Below are positions 24,738 through 36,238 of a DNA stretch of 64,000 nucleotides, in pieces. A model generated the notes under the pieces. It saw nothing but the letters and a program-made list of their open reading frames with translations. It ran no database searches and was not told the DNA's origin. The stretch covers positions 2,232,001-2,296,000 of the forward strand of contig NC_057321.1 of NCBI RefSeq assembly GCF_000687475.1, written 5' to 3'. This DNA comes from Ustilaginoidea virens (Eukaryota; Ascomycota; Sordariomycetes; Hypocreales; Clavicipitaceae). The position numbers and the translations under genes are program-made. The first letter of the stretch is position 1. Each line of letters starts with the position of its first letter.

Positions 24738-26000
24738 ATGGCTGACGCAGAAAATGCCACCAGGGCGCCCGAGAGCGATGCTGCGGAGCGGCAGACGGCC
24801 CCTTCCGCTGCAGGCGATACCGCCGCCCAGACTGCACCAGCAGCCGGCCAACACTGCGTGACGGACCGTCCGACACGTAAGTCCTCTTGCCCAGCGACGA
24901 CGACGAACTACTCACTCGTTCCCGCGCGATGGAAAAAAAAAATGAACTAAAAAAAAAACTGCAAAAAAATTCAAATAAATAACATTTAAAAAAAGCCCCC
25001 GGCCAATCGTCCACCGGCGAAATCATCAAGTTGAACGACATTGACGTCAGTCCCGACGAGCATCCGCAACCCGAGCGCCCCCCCCCCCCCCCCCCCCCCC
25101 GCCAAACGCGCAACTTATTGACACCTTCTCCTGCAGGTCTACATCTCCAAGCCGGCCGACTACCCCCACGCGCAGTCCAAGCTCCTCCTCCTGCTCACCG
25201 GCGGCACAGGCATCAGGTCGACCAACAACCAGCTGCAGGCCGACAAGTTCGCCTCGGAAGGGTTCCTGGTCCTCATGCCCGACTTCCTCGCCGGCGACAC
25301 CTCCCCGGCGTCGGTGGCCATAGCCGACGACTCGGCCTCTGTTCTCGAGCAGGTCAAGCTCAAGGCCGCCGAGGTGACCAAGTCGTTCATGCTTGACATG
25401 TGGCTGGCGCGCGTCACGCCCGACAGGGTCATGCCCCTGCTCGGCAGGGTCGTCGACGCCGCCCGCGAGCAGTTCGCCGACGCCGTCGAGCACGGAGGCG
25501 GCATCTACGCGGTGGGGTACTGCGTCGGCGGCCGCTTCGTCCTCCTGCTGGCGCAGGAGACGGCGGGCGCGGACGGGGACGCGGCTGCGGCTGGCGGGGG
25601 CCGCAAGAAGGGGCCGTGCATCCGGGCGGGCGCCCTGGCTCACGGCGCGTCGGTCGCGCCGGACGATTTTGCCGGCCTCGCGGCTCCCTTGAGCTTGGTG
25701 TGCGTCGAGGACGACCCTCTGTTCCCCGACGCGGTGCGCGCGGCGGGCGAGCACGCCATGTCCGCGGGGGATCTGGAGCACGAGGTGCGGGTGTACCCCG
25801 GGGTTCCGCACGGTGAGTTTGCATTCTCCCCCCCCCCCTCCCCCCTTTTTTTTTGAGGAACGCTGTGGCAGAATATGTTTCTGAATGGGAATTTGTTGCC
25901 CGCAGGATTCGCCGTTGTGGGCGCGTACGCCGACTCCGTCATCACGGAGGCGCAGGCCACGGCGTACGAGCAGATGCTGAAATGGATCAAGGAGCACTAA
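24738..26000 (+). CDS. dienelactone hydrolase family protein
   Basis: Alpha/beta hydrolase of the carboxymethylenebutenolidase family. Exons 24738-24876, 24996-25045, 25137-25812 and 25906-26000 give 319 residues, longer than bacterial enzymes because of an Ala/Asp-rich ~45-residue N-terminus. The nucleophile is Cys192 in GYCVGGRF, the acid lies in CVEDDPLFPD, and the His is in VPHGF, split by the last intron after His288. Those features make a Cys-Asp-His triad. Intron 1 is A-rich; intron 2 contains 23 consecutive C bases (25078-25100). The true substrate of fungal members is usually unknown. Stop to stop, it is 73 bases from the convergent quinone oxidoreductase gene, so their 3' UTRs very likely overlap. 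Confidence 0.9.
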
Positions 26001-26073
26001 CTACCCGTGGTTGGGTCATCCGCAGCAGCCATTGCCGTAGCTTGTTCTTAGCAAAAGCGGATGCGTTGCACGC

Positions 26074-27152
26074 TCAAGAGATTGTGCACACTATCTTGCC
26101 CATGTTCCTGGCTTCCTCCATGTGCTCGTGCGCGTCCTGAATCCTCTCCCAAGGCAGCACCTTGTCCACGACAATCTTGAACGTTCCATCCTCGAACTTG
26201 GGCCAGTAGGCCTCCAGCCGATCCCTCAGCTCGCCCTGGTAGTCCTGGTGCCGGCTGCGCAGCGAGCTGCCCTCGATCCGGATCCTCTTGTGCAGCATCT
26301 GCGAAATGTCGGCGTCGGCGACCCGGCCGCCGCTCAGGGTGCCCAGCAGGACGATGCGGCAGTCCCTCGCGGCGACGTCGAGGTTCTTGGCGAAGAAGTC
26401 GGCGCCGACAAAGTCGACAATGTAGTCGACGCCCCTGCCGCCCGTGCGGTCCTTGACGCGCCGGACCCAGTCCTCCGTCTTGTAGTTGAAGGCGGCGGTG
26501 GCGCCGAGCCGGGACGTGACGAAGGCGCACTTGGCGTCGGACCCGGCCGTGGCGAAGACGTCGCCGGCGCCCGCCGCCCGGGACAGCTGGATGCCGGCGA
26601 CGCCGACGCCCGACGCGCCCGCGTGCCAGAGGATGGAGCGGCCGGCGGCGAAGCCCAGCACCATGTGCAGCGCCTGCGTGGCCGTCATCCAGGCCTCGGG
26701 GACGGCGGCGGCCTGCGCGTAGCTCAGGTGGTCGGGCTTGCGGAGCAGCGTCCGGCAGCCGACGGCGACGTACTCGGCGTAGGCGCCGCCGTAGGCCAGG
26801 CCGAGGACGCGGTCCCCGACGGCCAGGGAGGAGCCGCGGCCGCGGTCGCCGGGGCCGAACGACTCGATGGTGCCGCTGAACTCGACGCCCAGGGTCGGGG
26901 GGGCCTGCGGGGGCACGGGGTACAGCCCGCGGCGCTGGAGGATGTCCATGCGGTTGATGCCAAACGCCTCCACCTTGACGATGGCCTGGCCCTCGGCCGC
27001 GACGGGCTTGGGCGTGTCTGCGTTGATGAAGAGGGCATCCCGCTCGCCGCGGCCGCCTTTGATATCTGGGTTGGGGGGGGGGGGGGCATTTGTCAGAAGG
27101 AGTTAAAGAGGGGGGAGGGGGGGGGGGGAGAAGGCGTACCAACTGCCTTCAT
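26074..27152 (-). CDS. NADPH:quinone oxidoreductase-like (zinc-independent MDR family, PIG3 type)
   Basis: Medium-chain reductase without catalytic zinc, expected to reduce quinones or enones with NADPH. Exons on the minus strand 27152-27140 and 27065-26074 give 334 residues. The first coding exon is only 13 nt (MKAV plus one base), joined across a G/C-run intron to DIKGGRGERDALF. The GroES-like N-domain has GINRMDILQRRGLYP. The cofactor loop is WHAGASGVGVAGIQL at about residues 180-195. The end, ARNMGKIVCTIS, is typical of the family. The start rests on the family-typical MKAV sequence; a shorter start would lose the first strand. Confidence 0.88.
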
Positions 27153-27607
27153 GGCTGCCGCCGACGCGCCAGATTTTCAGATTCGAGAATGGAAGGTGAT
27201 CGAACGTGCATCCGGGGGAGGTTTTTTTTTTTTTTTCTTCTCTTTCGCAACGCAGGATGTTTGAGTTGCGGGTGGGTGAGGCTGGCGGTTCCACGACGGG
27301 CCTCGACGACCGGTGGTGGTGCCCGGTGCCAGCGGTCGACGGTCCGTTGCGGCCGCCAACACGATGACGTGCACCTTGTGGCGGCGTGGCGGGGCTACGG
27401 CGCCAGCGGTGGCTTTGAAACCCCCAGCCACCCGCGGGCGGCTCGTGGGGCGCCGCGAGGGTTACGACGGGGGTGCTCGGCTTCGGTGCTCAGAGGTTGT
27501 GGATTTTGGCAAGAAAGAAGACTCGATGGAATCTTGCAACGATGCTTGAAAAGGGCTGAATGGAGGGGGACACCAGTTCTTTTGCCCGGCGACAACCTTG
27601 GCTGTGG

Positions 27608-27639
<32 letters not shown>

Positions 27640-28080
27640 GCAGGCCAGGTTTTGAAGCCGTTGCTTTGCTTCACTGGGCAGCCATCGGCAGGGAGTGCTC
27701 GGCTGGCGGTGGGTTTGTTGCAAAGGAGTCATCGGTTCCAGTGTGTCCGGAGCAAGCCCTCGTTATTTATTCGAGCTGGTACCTTTTGGCAATTGCGGGC
27801 AGATTTCTCTTCTGTATCGCATTGATTCATCCCGCACTCCGTCCGTTGTTGGGAAAAAAAAAAAAAACATAACTAGAACGAGAACGAGAACGAGGACGAG
27901 GACGAGAACAACAAAAAGAGACGAAAAGTGGCTTCGGCAACACCCCCTGCTCCCTATTCAAACACGGGTATAATCCAGACCACAGCCTACAACGCAACAA
28001 AATTCCAAACCATCGCCGCGGGCCAGAAGCCAAAAAGCCAAAAGCCAAAAAGAGACCCCCCCCCCCTCCTGCGCCCTGCC
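27153..28080. other. intergenic, quinone oxidoreductase promoter and chitin synthase I 3' flank
   Basis: No gene seen. Holds T runs at 27222-27236 and 27607-27632, an A run at 27856-27868 followed by an (GAACGA)n-like stretch at 27875-27908, and C/A-rich 3' flank of the chitin synthase. Confidence 0.6.
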
Positions 28081-30962
28081 TCAGACGCCGCGAAACATTC
28101 GCACCACGAGAAACCACACGGCCCCGAGAAACTTGAAGCCGCTGAGCACCGCCACGCTCCACAGCACAATCGCCATGTACACGTTGGAGCGCTCTTGCCG
28201 CTGCTGCGCCGGGTCGCCGCTTCCCGGCGTTATCCTCTCCAAGCCCCCCGTGCTGAGAACCACCGCGGCCAGCGCAAAGTTGGTAATCATCCAGATCAGC
28301 ACCACGCCCGTCCGCACGCCGCGGTAGTAGTCCATCTGCTTCTCCTGCAGCTGCGCCGCCGACGGAGCCGCCTTGACCGCCTTGAACTTGGTGCTGAACA
28401 GCGCCACCTCGCGCTGGTACTGCGCGTTCAGGTCGCCCTCGTCGGGCAGGTCCGTCTTGCCCTGGCCGTCCTTGGTGTTGACCGACGGCAGCTTCTCCAC
28501 CTTGTCGTCGCCCTTTGTGCCCCACGAGACGTCGTGCGTGTTGCAAAAGGCGTACACGTTGAGCACGTTGGTAAACGTCGGCGTGAGGAGCATGTACTGC
28601 ACAAACGACGTCACCATGTGCCAGGGGTCGAACATGATGATGGACGCAATCAGCCAGATTCCAAACGTCGACATGACGGAGATGATGAGGGTGTAAAAGA
28701 CTGGGTTTTTGAAGAGATCCGACACGGTAAAAGGCTGGCCGCTGTGGACATCGTGGATGATGGCTTTAACTGCGATGAAAATGGCGGCAAACATGAGATA
28801 TCTGCTTGAAGCGTCAGTGGCGCAAAAAAAAAAAAAAAAAAAAAAAAAAAAGAAACCCCCCGTCTCGGTTAAAGAGAGGTGACTAGCGGCTTACATCATT
28901 ATTCCTGCCCAGAACCACACCATTGCGCTGTATAGCTTTCCCGAGCCCGCTGGGCGGTTGCCCATGGAAAGCACGAAACAAGTCACCAAGAATATGCCGT
29001 AGAGCCAGGTAAACACCACGCCGAGAATATCGCCCGTCTTGCCCAGGAGGTCCTCATTGCCCAGACTGGTCGTCAGTATCTTGAAAACCAAGAAAAAGTT
29101 GCCAATGGCGAACCAAGCGAAAATCATGTTGACCGTGTTGAAGACAAACTCGACAAAGAAAGCCAGCTTCCGCAAAAACGAGTGGTCCGAGCGGAAAAAG
29201 TCGTGGAAATGAGCAATTGCGTAGATGGCGGCGAAGAATGATCCGTTCAGCCACCGACGCCGCTGCAGCACCAGCTCCGTCACCGTGTCCGGCACGTCGG
29301 TTTCGCCCGTGGCCGACTTGACGTACTGGAGAATCCAGTGGCAGTTGCGCTTCGTGACGAGCTCGAAACACAGGATCCGATCCTCGGCGAGGTACATGTT
29401 GGACTCGAAGAGGCCGGCGTCGCTGCCCCCGTGCAGCGTCTCGCCGAGAAAGTACTTTTCAAGCGGGCCCTTCCCGTTCTTGTCGTTCTGCAGGGCAATG
29501 TACCGGTAGGCGGAGAAGGCGCCGGGCAGCACAGAAATGAAGCCAAAGGCCGACTCGAGCGGCTTGTCGAGGATGTTGCTCATCTTGTACTCAAAGTTTT
29601 GGGTCGCGACCAGGGGGTTGATCAGGTTCTTGCCTCCGGTCCCCAGCATGGCCTTGATTTCACCGCAGGCGCCGCCGCACATGGGCTCGAGGTCGAAAGC
29701 CTTCCACAAATGATAGATGGAGTTGCCGCCGGGCCGAGTGCCAGCGTCGATGAGGACGCAAATGTTGGGGTCCAAGACTCGACCAAAAGCCTGGAAGAAC
29801 CAGCGATGCGAGTTGATCTTTTTCTGATTCTTCTCCTTGAGGCAGAATAGCATCTGCACGGGCTGTCGTCGGTGAACGAGGGAGACGACGTCATTCTTGA
29901 GCTGCAGATGCGTCTGCGTTGTGTACTCGTAAATGTGCGCGGTAACGTCCTTGCCGTTGACCTGCTGCTTTGCGATGCCCTCCTGGTAAACGCCCAGCCC
30001 CGACAGGATCGCCTTGGTCCGCGGGTTGATCTTGGCACGGCCGTCGCTCACAACGCACACCACAATCTTCTTCCAAGCCTCCTTGCCCCAAGTCTTGCTG
30101 TTGGGGCGATTGCACATGTACTCAATGTTCTTGAACACGCCAATCATGGTCCGAGCGAACAAAATGTCGTCTTCGTTGTACATGGTGACAACGATGAACA
30201 GCTCGGTATGGCGGGGTTTGCTGAAGAGCTTCTGCCGCAAGGTGAAGTTTTCGTTGTAGAAATCGGACGGATCGCACGTTGCAGCCGTATACCGCATGTG
30301 GGTGAATTCGTCGCGCTCGCCATGGGAATTCTGTTGCAATAGAACTGGGGGAACGGGACAATCCAAGACGAGGTTACCACGGTACAGTAGCACCTTCTTG
30401 ACCGTCTTCCATCGCTTAATACCCCCCACGGGGGTCTGTGGTGAGGGTGCATCTTGGTAGGGCTCTTCGTAGCCCTGTTGTTGTTGTTGCTGTTGCGGTG
30501 GCGGAGGTGGTGCTGGCGGTTGCAATATTGGCCGACGATCGTCCACATCGTAGGCATGGGTGTCGTGATTCTGCTGCTCGTAATAGTCTGCTTCGTAAGT
30601 TTGGTGGTGATATTCATCGTGAAGCCTGCCTGGGTACACTTGAGCATCGCCACTGTAGGGTTGGTGGCTTCTGCCAAGCCCTCCGGGGGACGATAAATTT
30701 TCTACCGAGTGCTGCAGCGTGTTAGCAGGGTTGGTGCGTCCTGCAATGGGGGTTTTGGACGTTTTTCAGAGTGGTTTTCGGCTCGGGGGCTTACTGCAGT
30801 GTGAATATCGATATGGTCGCTCGGACTGTTGAACCTGGGAGGTCCAGGCGCAAGCTGCTCCAGGCTGGGACCATAGGGGTTATGATTATACTGTTGCATG
30901 GGATGATCCAGCGGAGACGGACTTCTTGGCGGGTATCGAGGGTCATGAAACCCTGAAGCCAT
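28081..30962 (-). CDS. chitin synthase, class I
   Basis: Second chitin synthase of the window, a membrane family-2 glycosyltransferase. Exons on the minus strand 30962-30795, 30711-28895 and 28801-28081 give 901 residues. A Pro/Gln/Tyr-rich N-terminus (with a CAA/CAG-type Gln run near 30480) leads to the core. EDR is at 499-501 and QRRRW at 539-543, followed by hydrophobic segments. The texts [22 protein letters not shown] and [11 protein letters not shown] point to class I, distinct from the class III gene at 5.1 kb. Class II is the nearest alternative. The last intron (28802-28894) contains a 28-base A run. The long frame's own stop at 28891 is only the donor read-through. Confidence 0.93.
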
Positions 30963-33900
30963 GTTTGGGTCGTCTGTATGGTTATGGAATCGTGTGTCAG
31001 CGCAGGAACGCTCGTAGGTTTCCCTCCCTTTCTTCTTTCTTCTTTCTTGTTGCTGTAAAAGAGACTGGGCCAAAAGAGATTCAACTGAAAAACGACCGGG
31101 GAAAGAAAGCAGGGCAGCAAGTGATGTGCGAAAGGATCGTGTAGCTTATGTTTGGTTCTGCCAGCTGACCAGCACTAGGCCGAGTCAAACTAATCCAATG
31201 TGACAAAGCCAAGCCTTTGAGTCAAGCTTGACAATGACAAGCAAAGGCCGAGACTTGTCGTCAAACTTGCTGCTCGGAACAGCAGGAGGCACAGCCGATC
31301 TTCAACGGGGGGTTGGTTGATTAGGTGTGCAGGGGTCGATTGAGGCCCGGATCCCCCCGCAAAACGTAAAATACCGATGGAAGCATGACTTACGTTCCGG
31401 TAACCTCCCGTACGACGGCATTGTGAGCTTGTTCGTCCGGATACAGCGACGCGCGTCTGGGAGGGAAAAAAAAGGGGGGGGGGGAGGGGACTCGGCTTAG
31501 GAGGTGAGGGCGTCACGCAGACAAATTCTCGCGGGTGGCTGGTCTGTGGAATGCTGTGTGCGAAGAATTGTGGCGCAAATTCGGTCCCCCGAGGAGATTT
31601 AGCTAGCAAATGGCCGGATTCCGGTGGGTGAAATGAAAGGCGAAAAGATATTTGAATATTTGATCAGCCGAGATTGCTGCGGCGAGCTTTTGGGCGGCGA
31701 CGGCGGCGGGCGGCGACGACGGGGAGGGATTGCGAAGCCTAGGGTCCAGTCACCTTGCCGAGAAATAACCTCCTCCCACAGCTAGAGCTAGACATACGGG
31801 GTGTTGGAGAAAGGGGGCAAGAAGATGCAAGAAGGATAAAAGTGCTGGATGGGATGAGGCGAGAAAGAGACGGGTGACCAGCCCCTCTGATTGAAAACGA
31901 GTCCGTCTGGTATCAGCGAGATGAAAGGGAGGCAGCCTGGTATGGCACGGTACATACGTACATGTAAACAAGTTGACCATGACGGCACCTGGGCAGCAGC
32001 TCCAAGCCCTGGACAGCTGCAGAATTGTTGGCAGGCCGCCGCTCGGGGTTTCCAGGGCTGCACATGGGGCCACAGGGCCACGGGGCCACAGGCCCGCCAG
32101 ACGGCAGCGGAGCCGGGCTCAGCCTGCTCCCACTGCCACAGCCTCCCTCAAGGCACATTCCTGGTACCTAGGTACCTATCTGGTAGATGATAGGACCAGC
32201 AATCCTACGGTACGGAGTACGTGATGGCTTAGCCGCCGTTGCTACCCCATCTGTTCGCCTGTTGCTTGGCGGTGGGGCACGCGGCAGCTGTCAGACAATA
32301 GGAGGTTGGTGCACAGGCACATGCCCAAGGCACCCAAGGCACCCAAGGCAACCTGCTGCGTGTGCGTGCCTACGCAAGGCAAGCACGGTTCAATGTTCGC
32401 TGCTTGCAGCCTGCTAGGGATTGACACGTATGTACTCCGTAACCGCTCGCGGCTGGTGACGGTTTCAGCGCATCAAGTCCTTTGGCAGATGGTTTCAGTG
32501 TTCTCGGCGAGGCATGCATCAGCCGACCCAAAGCACAGAACCATGGTTTGGAAATGCGCATGGGTCAACCGCGTACTGTAACCCGGGTGTGCCCTGCCAC
32601 TCTCTGGCTCTCAGATGATTTGCACGAGTCAACATCTAGTCCGTTGCTGGCTTAGCCCCCCCGCCTTGGCAATTGCTCGATGCTTGGAAGTGGGAGCCAG
32701 TAAGGCGCAGCCGGTAAAGCGGATCTCGGGGCCTCCTTTTTCTCGTCAGGGCGAAGCAAGTCGACAAAGAGCCACCCACCGCTGATTTGTCACGGAGAAA
32801 AAAAAAAAAAAAAAAAAGGCTCGACCGCGGGCTTTCTCCTTGTTTCTTCTTTTTTTTTTCTTTTTTTTTTTGTTGCAGGTGGCCAGAGGCCCCCGCTTTG
32901 TGCTCGCGGAAACCGGTTGCCGCATCGCCGCAGTTCGGCCTCACCCTCGGTTCAACGGGGCAATAGTTCGTCTTTGCTGCACCCCGTGTCTGGGGTATAT
33001 TGCTCGTCCGCTCGGCTTTACGTAGGTAACGGAACGGCCTCTTGAGTTTAAAAGATGGTGTAAAAGGGTTTTAAACGATGAGAAGACGGGAATTGCTTTG
33101 ACGTTGTGCCGCCCAGCAGGGCTTGCGTCCAGGTCTGGTGGAGTGGCGAAACCTTCCGCGGCCCTAGATCCCAGGTACCCAGGTACCGGGGCTGGCCCAG
33201 CCACTGCACAGTGCAGGTAAAGCACGAGCACGGCGCACCGGGTCGTTGCTACCATGCGGCATGGCGTCTTATTGCCCGCGCTCGCACGGACGTGGCTGTC
33301 CCAACAATGAAACCAAGCCCAACAGAGCCGCACTGGGCGTGGCGTCACACCCACCAGCCGCCCTCCCCAGCAAGTACGGAGTACGGAGTACGCGTTGCCG
33401 GAAACGGCCATTGGGCGGCAGCCAGCCAGCCAGCCAGCCAGTCTCGGAAATGGCATGCGCCAAGCTTGGCGCTCGCACCCAAGTGCCGTGAGCAAAAGGA
33501 ACCACTGCTCCTCCGACTTGCGACTTGGGGTTTTGGACGAACAATGCGCAATGCCGACGCTCCATGTCTTCTTTGCCAGGCTTGTGCAAGCATGCAGGGC
33601 AAAGCGCGGCAAAGCAGAGCAAAGCGGAGCCTCGACACTCGACAGTCGAAAGAGCCGAGTTGCTCGCTTCTCTGGACGGAGTGCGCCAACGTCGTTTCGT
33701 CAAGCTGCCTCTGTTTCTGCCTACACAACCATGCCGTGGTATGCCTGGCCCGGCTTGACACACATGCAAAACAGCCTGGTCCACTGCAAGATCCCGACAA
33801 GACTTGTGTGTGTTTTCATCACTGACCGACACGCAACCACCGCGGGTGGTGTTGAACAACCCGAGGTAGCTGCAGGATTCAGACTGTCTGCTAGTATATC

Positions 33901-34269
33901 TGCTGCCATGCATTCGTAAAAGAAAAAAGAAAAAAAGAACGGCGTCAATTCACTACTCCTCTCAGACTCGTGCCTCTCTACAGAGTACACAAGCTCTGCC
34001 ACAACAACAAGTCGAAGCTACTCCACACTTCCCGCTCCCTTCCCGTTACGCATCGTACTTCTTTCCCACCCCTGTTCCAAGTTTTCTCGCGAGGGACACG
34101 GAACAAAGCCTGGCTCGTTTTCGTTTCGCCGTGCCCTGCTGAAAGAGGAGCTCCTCTGTTAGCTCTCTCCAGCTGCAACTGACGGTAGATATCCCCCTCG
34201 AAGGAGCAGGCACTTACAGCTTGAGAGAGTGACTTCCCGTGGCCCCCCCCCGCGAACCGCTACGCCACT
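30963..34269. other. long non-coding stretch upstream of chitin synthase I
   Basis: No recognisable gene on either strand. Open frames such as 32941-33612 minus and 33106-33825 plus overlap each other and lack domains. The first ~700 bases should be the chitin synthase promoter and leader. Holds G-runs (31465-31485), an A run (32800-32817), T runs (32850-32871), a (CCAG)n run at 33420-33441, GGTACC-rich words near 32163-32180 and 33172-33190, and several TACGGAGTA copies (32211, 33375, 33382). Confidence 0.55.
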
Positions 34270-34533
34270 TTAACCGTAGCAGTGTCCGTCAATGCACCAC
34301 TTGGCCCAGTCTTGGCAGCAAGACTTGGAGCAGCACTTGGTGGTGCGGCAGCAGAATCCTCCGACCGGGCAGTATCGGGGGTATGACGGGGGGCAGATGG
34401 ACGCAGCATTGACTTCGCCGAGGCCAGCGACAGAAATGCCCTTCTCGTTGGCGGACTTGAGGCTGGGAAGCTCGTCTGCCATGCCGAGTCCCAGCAAGGG
34501 AACGAGGAGGAGGAAGCTGAGCTGGAACTTCAT
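34270..34533 (-). CDS. small secreted cysteine-rich protein
   Basis: 87 residues beginning MKFQLSFLLLVPLLGLGMA, a clear signal peptide with cleavage expected near residue 19. The mature part has ten Cys, all in the C-terminal 42 residues, with three adjacent pairs (FCC, KCC, SCC), ending CIDGHCYG. An upstream in-frame Met exists (34668), but the signal peptide fixes the start at 34533. The leader shows a likely 69-nt intron (34625-34557, GTACGT donor, CTAAC branch-like word, TTCAG acceptor), and a TATA box lies farther upstream. Disulphide-rich secreted proteins of this size are often effectors, antimicrobial peptides or wall proteins. Nothing here decides among them, and I recognise no named family. 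Confidence 0.75.
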   Translation of the reverse strand: MKFQLSFLLLVPLLGLGMADELPSLKSANEKGISVAGLGEVNAASICPPSYPRYCPVGGFCCRTTKCCSKSCCQDWAKWCIDGHCYG

Positions 34534-35005
34534 GGCGGGTATCTTTGGATTTCCTGCTGAATAGGGGTGGTGAGGCTGAGTGTTAGAAAAGGCTTGGGGT
34601 GTATTTGCCTGGATCTTGTACGTACTGGTGATTTTTCTTTCGTGTGTAGCCCGGTTGCTTTGAGCCAAGTAATCTTCTAGCTTTGCGGAGGTGGTTGCCT
34701 CAGTTTATATACTTGTGAGGAGCCGCTCTGCTACCTGCTTCCTTGTGAGGAGGCGATCCGTCGGACCGGTTGAGAATGAACATACCGTCATATTCGGGCA
34801 GGCATGTTTCCCTTCGGACGAAAAACACCTTGTACTTCTCCATCAAGGATCAATAACTGTCCGCCCGTCGTGATACCGTATTGGGTTAGGACCCTGGTAG
34901 GGCCTTGCTGAGGCAACGTCTGATTCCTGTTCCAAACATCCTGTTACTCTTGCGGCTGAGACTGGTCATCTGACAATCCCCAAGACGTTGAAGACGGAGC
35001 TTCTA
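34534..35005. other. intergenic, promoter side of the small secreted protein gene
   Basis: Contains the leader, putative 5' UTR intron and TATA box described above. No further gene seen. Confidence 0.6.
34704..34711 (-). promoter_or_regulatory. TATA box of the small secreted protein gene
   Basis: TATATAAA on the minus strand, 171 bases upstream of the start codon. A TATA box is consistent with strongly regulated expression, which is common for secreted-protein genes. Confidence 0.5.
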
Positions 35006-35459
35006 TTAGTTCCTGCACGGCTGACGTGCCGCCTCTTCGCCGCAAAATAATGCTCTCACGGAGTAGTAATGGGGCGTCATCGCTAATCCTTTTGTTGACA
35101 TGGCCGAAGTAGGCTGGCTGCAGTGTACCGTGGATCGTTCGAGACTTGCGTCCCCAGCTCCGATGTTCCGTAAGTAGCTTTTCAATAAAACCTGCAACTC
35201 ACCACATCGAGCCCAAGACAAGAGGAAACTAAAGACGAAATCGGGACGTGGGAGCCGCTTGCGCAAGGGTACCGCAGATGGTAGGATTTCAGTCGCTGCA
35301 TCTTCTTTCAAGTTCCCGCAAGAGGTTATGCCCAAGGCCCGCATGATCTGGGTGCTTCGTCTGACTGCCGAGATAACTGCTGGAGCTTGTTCTGGCGTCA
35401 GCTCTCTGTCGACATGGTTAAAGTCACTATCCACCCGCAAGACTCGGATCCTCTCCGAG

Positions 35460-35539
35460 GAGGGTACAGGTCAACCGACCTGTGTCCCCCCCTTGTCATC
35501 CGACCCCCCCATAATAACTTAACTGACCTGACCATTGCT
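35460..35539 (+). repeat. left terminal inverted repeat
   Basis: Pairs with 36161-36238 in reverse complement with only a few substitutions and a 2-base indel near the outer end. Confidence 0.85.
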
Positions 35540-35588
35540 GTGGGCTATACTCTTAATATAATTGGTTTATTAGGGAATAGTGGGTCAG

Positions 35589-36110
35589 GTCACTTTATAT
35601 AGAAAACTATATAGAGAAGTACTTTCTCTGATATTTTACTAGGTTCTTAGGTAGGGGTACCTAGTAAAAGAAATTAAAGAAGTCACTTTCTTTAGAAAAT
35701 ATAAGGAGAAGTACTTTCTCTGCTGTTTTATTAGGTTCTTACGTAAGGGTACCTAGTAAGAATATTAAAGAAGTCACTTTCTATAGAAATATATATATAA
35801 AGGTTCCTCTCTTTCTATCCCTAGTACCTACCTAGGTACTAGGTACCTAGGTACTTAGTAGAAATATAAGAAATCACTTTATATAGAAAATTATATATAA
35901 AGGTACTTTTTCTACGTATAGTACCTAAGGACCTAGGTACCTACCTAATAAAAGAAAGGAAGTCACTTTCTATACAAAAGTCTATATAAAGGTACTTTAT
36001 CTACTTTTAATATTAGGTTCTTAGGTAGGGATGCCTAGTAAAAATATAAGGGAAGTCACTCACTATAGAAAAATATATATAAAGATACTTTATAGTCTAG
36101 TGGCTACTAT
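35589..36110. repeat. six tandem ~93-bp units inside the element
   Basis: Units can be keyed by GTCACTTT..AGAAAA, seen at 35589, 35682, 35773, 35873, 35962 and 36055 (spacing 89-100). Each continues with an AAGTACTTT-like word, then TAGGTTCTTAGGTA or GGTACCTAG-like palindromic words. Confidence 0.8.
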
Positions 36111-36160
36111 AGATTAAAGGATCTACTACTATTTATTAGCGTATCTCTATATTAGGAAAG

Positions 36161-36238
36161 AGCATTGGTCAGGTCTGTTAAGTTATTATGGGGGGGTCGA
36201 ATGACTAGGGGGGGGCATAGGTCGGTTGATATGTAGTC
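36161..36238 (-). repeat. right terminal inverted repeat
   Basis: Reverse complement begins GACTACATATCAACCGACCT, matching the left end beginning GAGGGTACAGGTCAACCGAC. Confidence 0.85.

Larger units (their letters stand above)
35460..36238. mobile_element. 779-bp non-autonomous DNA transposon (MITE-like) with long terminal inverted repeats
   Basis: Ends are inverted copies of about 80 bp. The left runs 35460-35539 and the right 36238-36161. Both contain TCAACCGACCT, a C-run, CGACCCCCCC, ATAATAACTTAAC and GACCTGACCA. The element is flanked by an 11-bp direct repeat TCCTCTCCGAG (35449-35459 and 36239-36249). The interior is AT-rich, has no protein frame, and consists of six diverged tandem units of about 93 bp. 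Long inverted ends with a 9-11-bp duplication suggest a Mutator-like origin. That assignment is inference because no transposase is present. Confidence 0.85.

Noticed and set aside
13266..27152. Possible secondary-metabolite cluster (dehydratase, MFS exporter, hydrolase, quinone reductase)
   Set aside because: No polyketide or peptide synthase, terpene synthase or cluster regulator; interspersed with KARI, PRO2 and RFA1.
26122..27264. 380-codon plus-strand open frame
   Set aside because: Antisense of the quinone oxidoreductase; Gly/Ala/Val-rich with no domain.
35460..36238. Element as a solo LTR
   Set aside because: The ends are inverted, not direct, repeats; there is no TG..CA boundary, and the duplication is 11 bp rather than 4-6.
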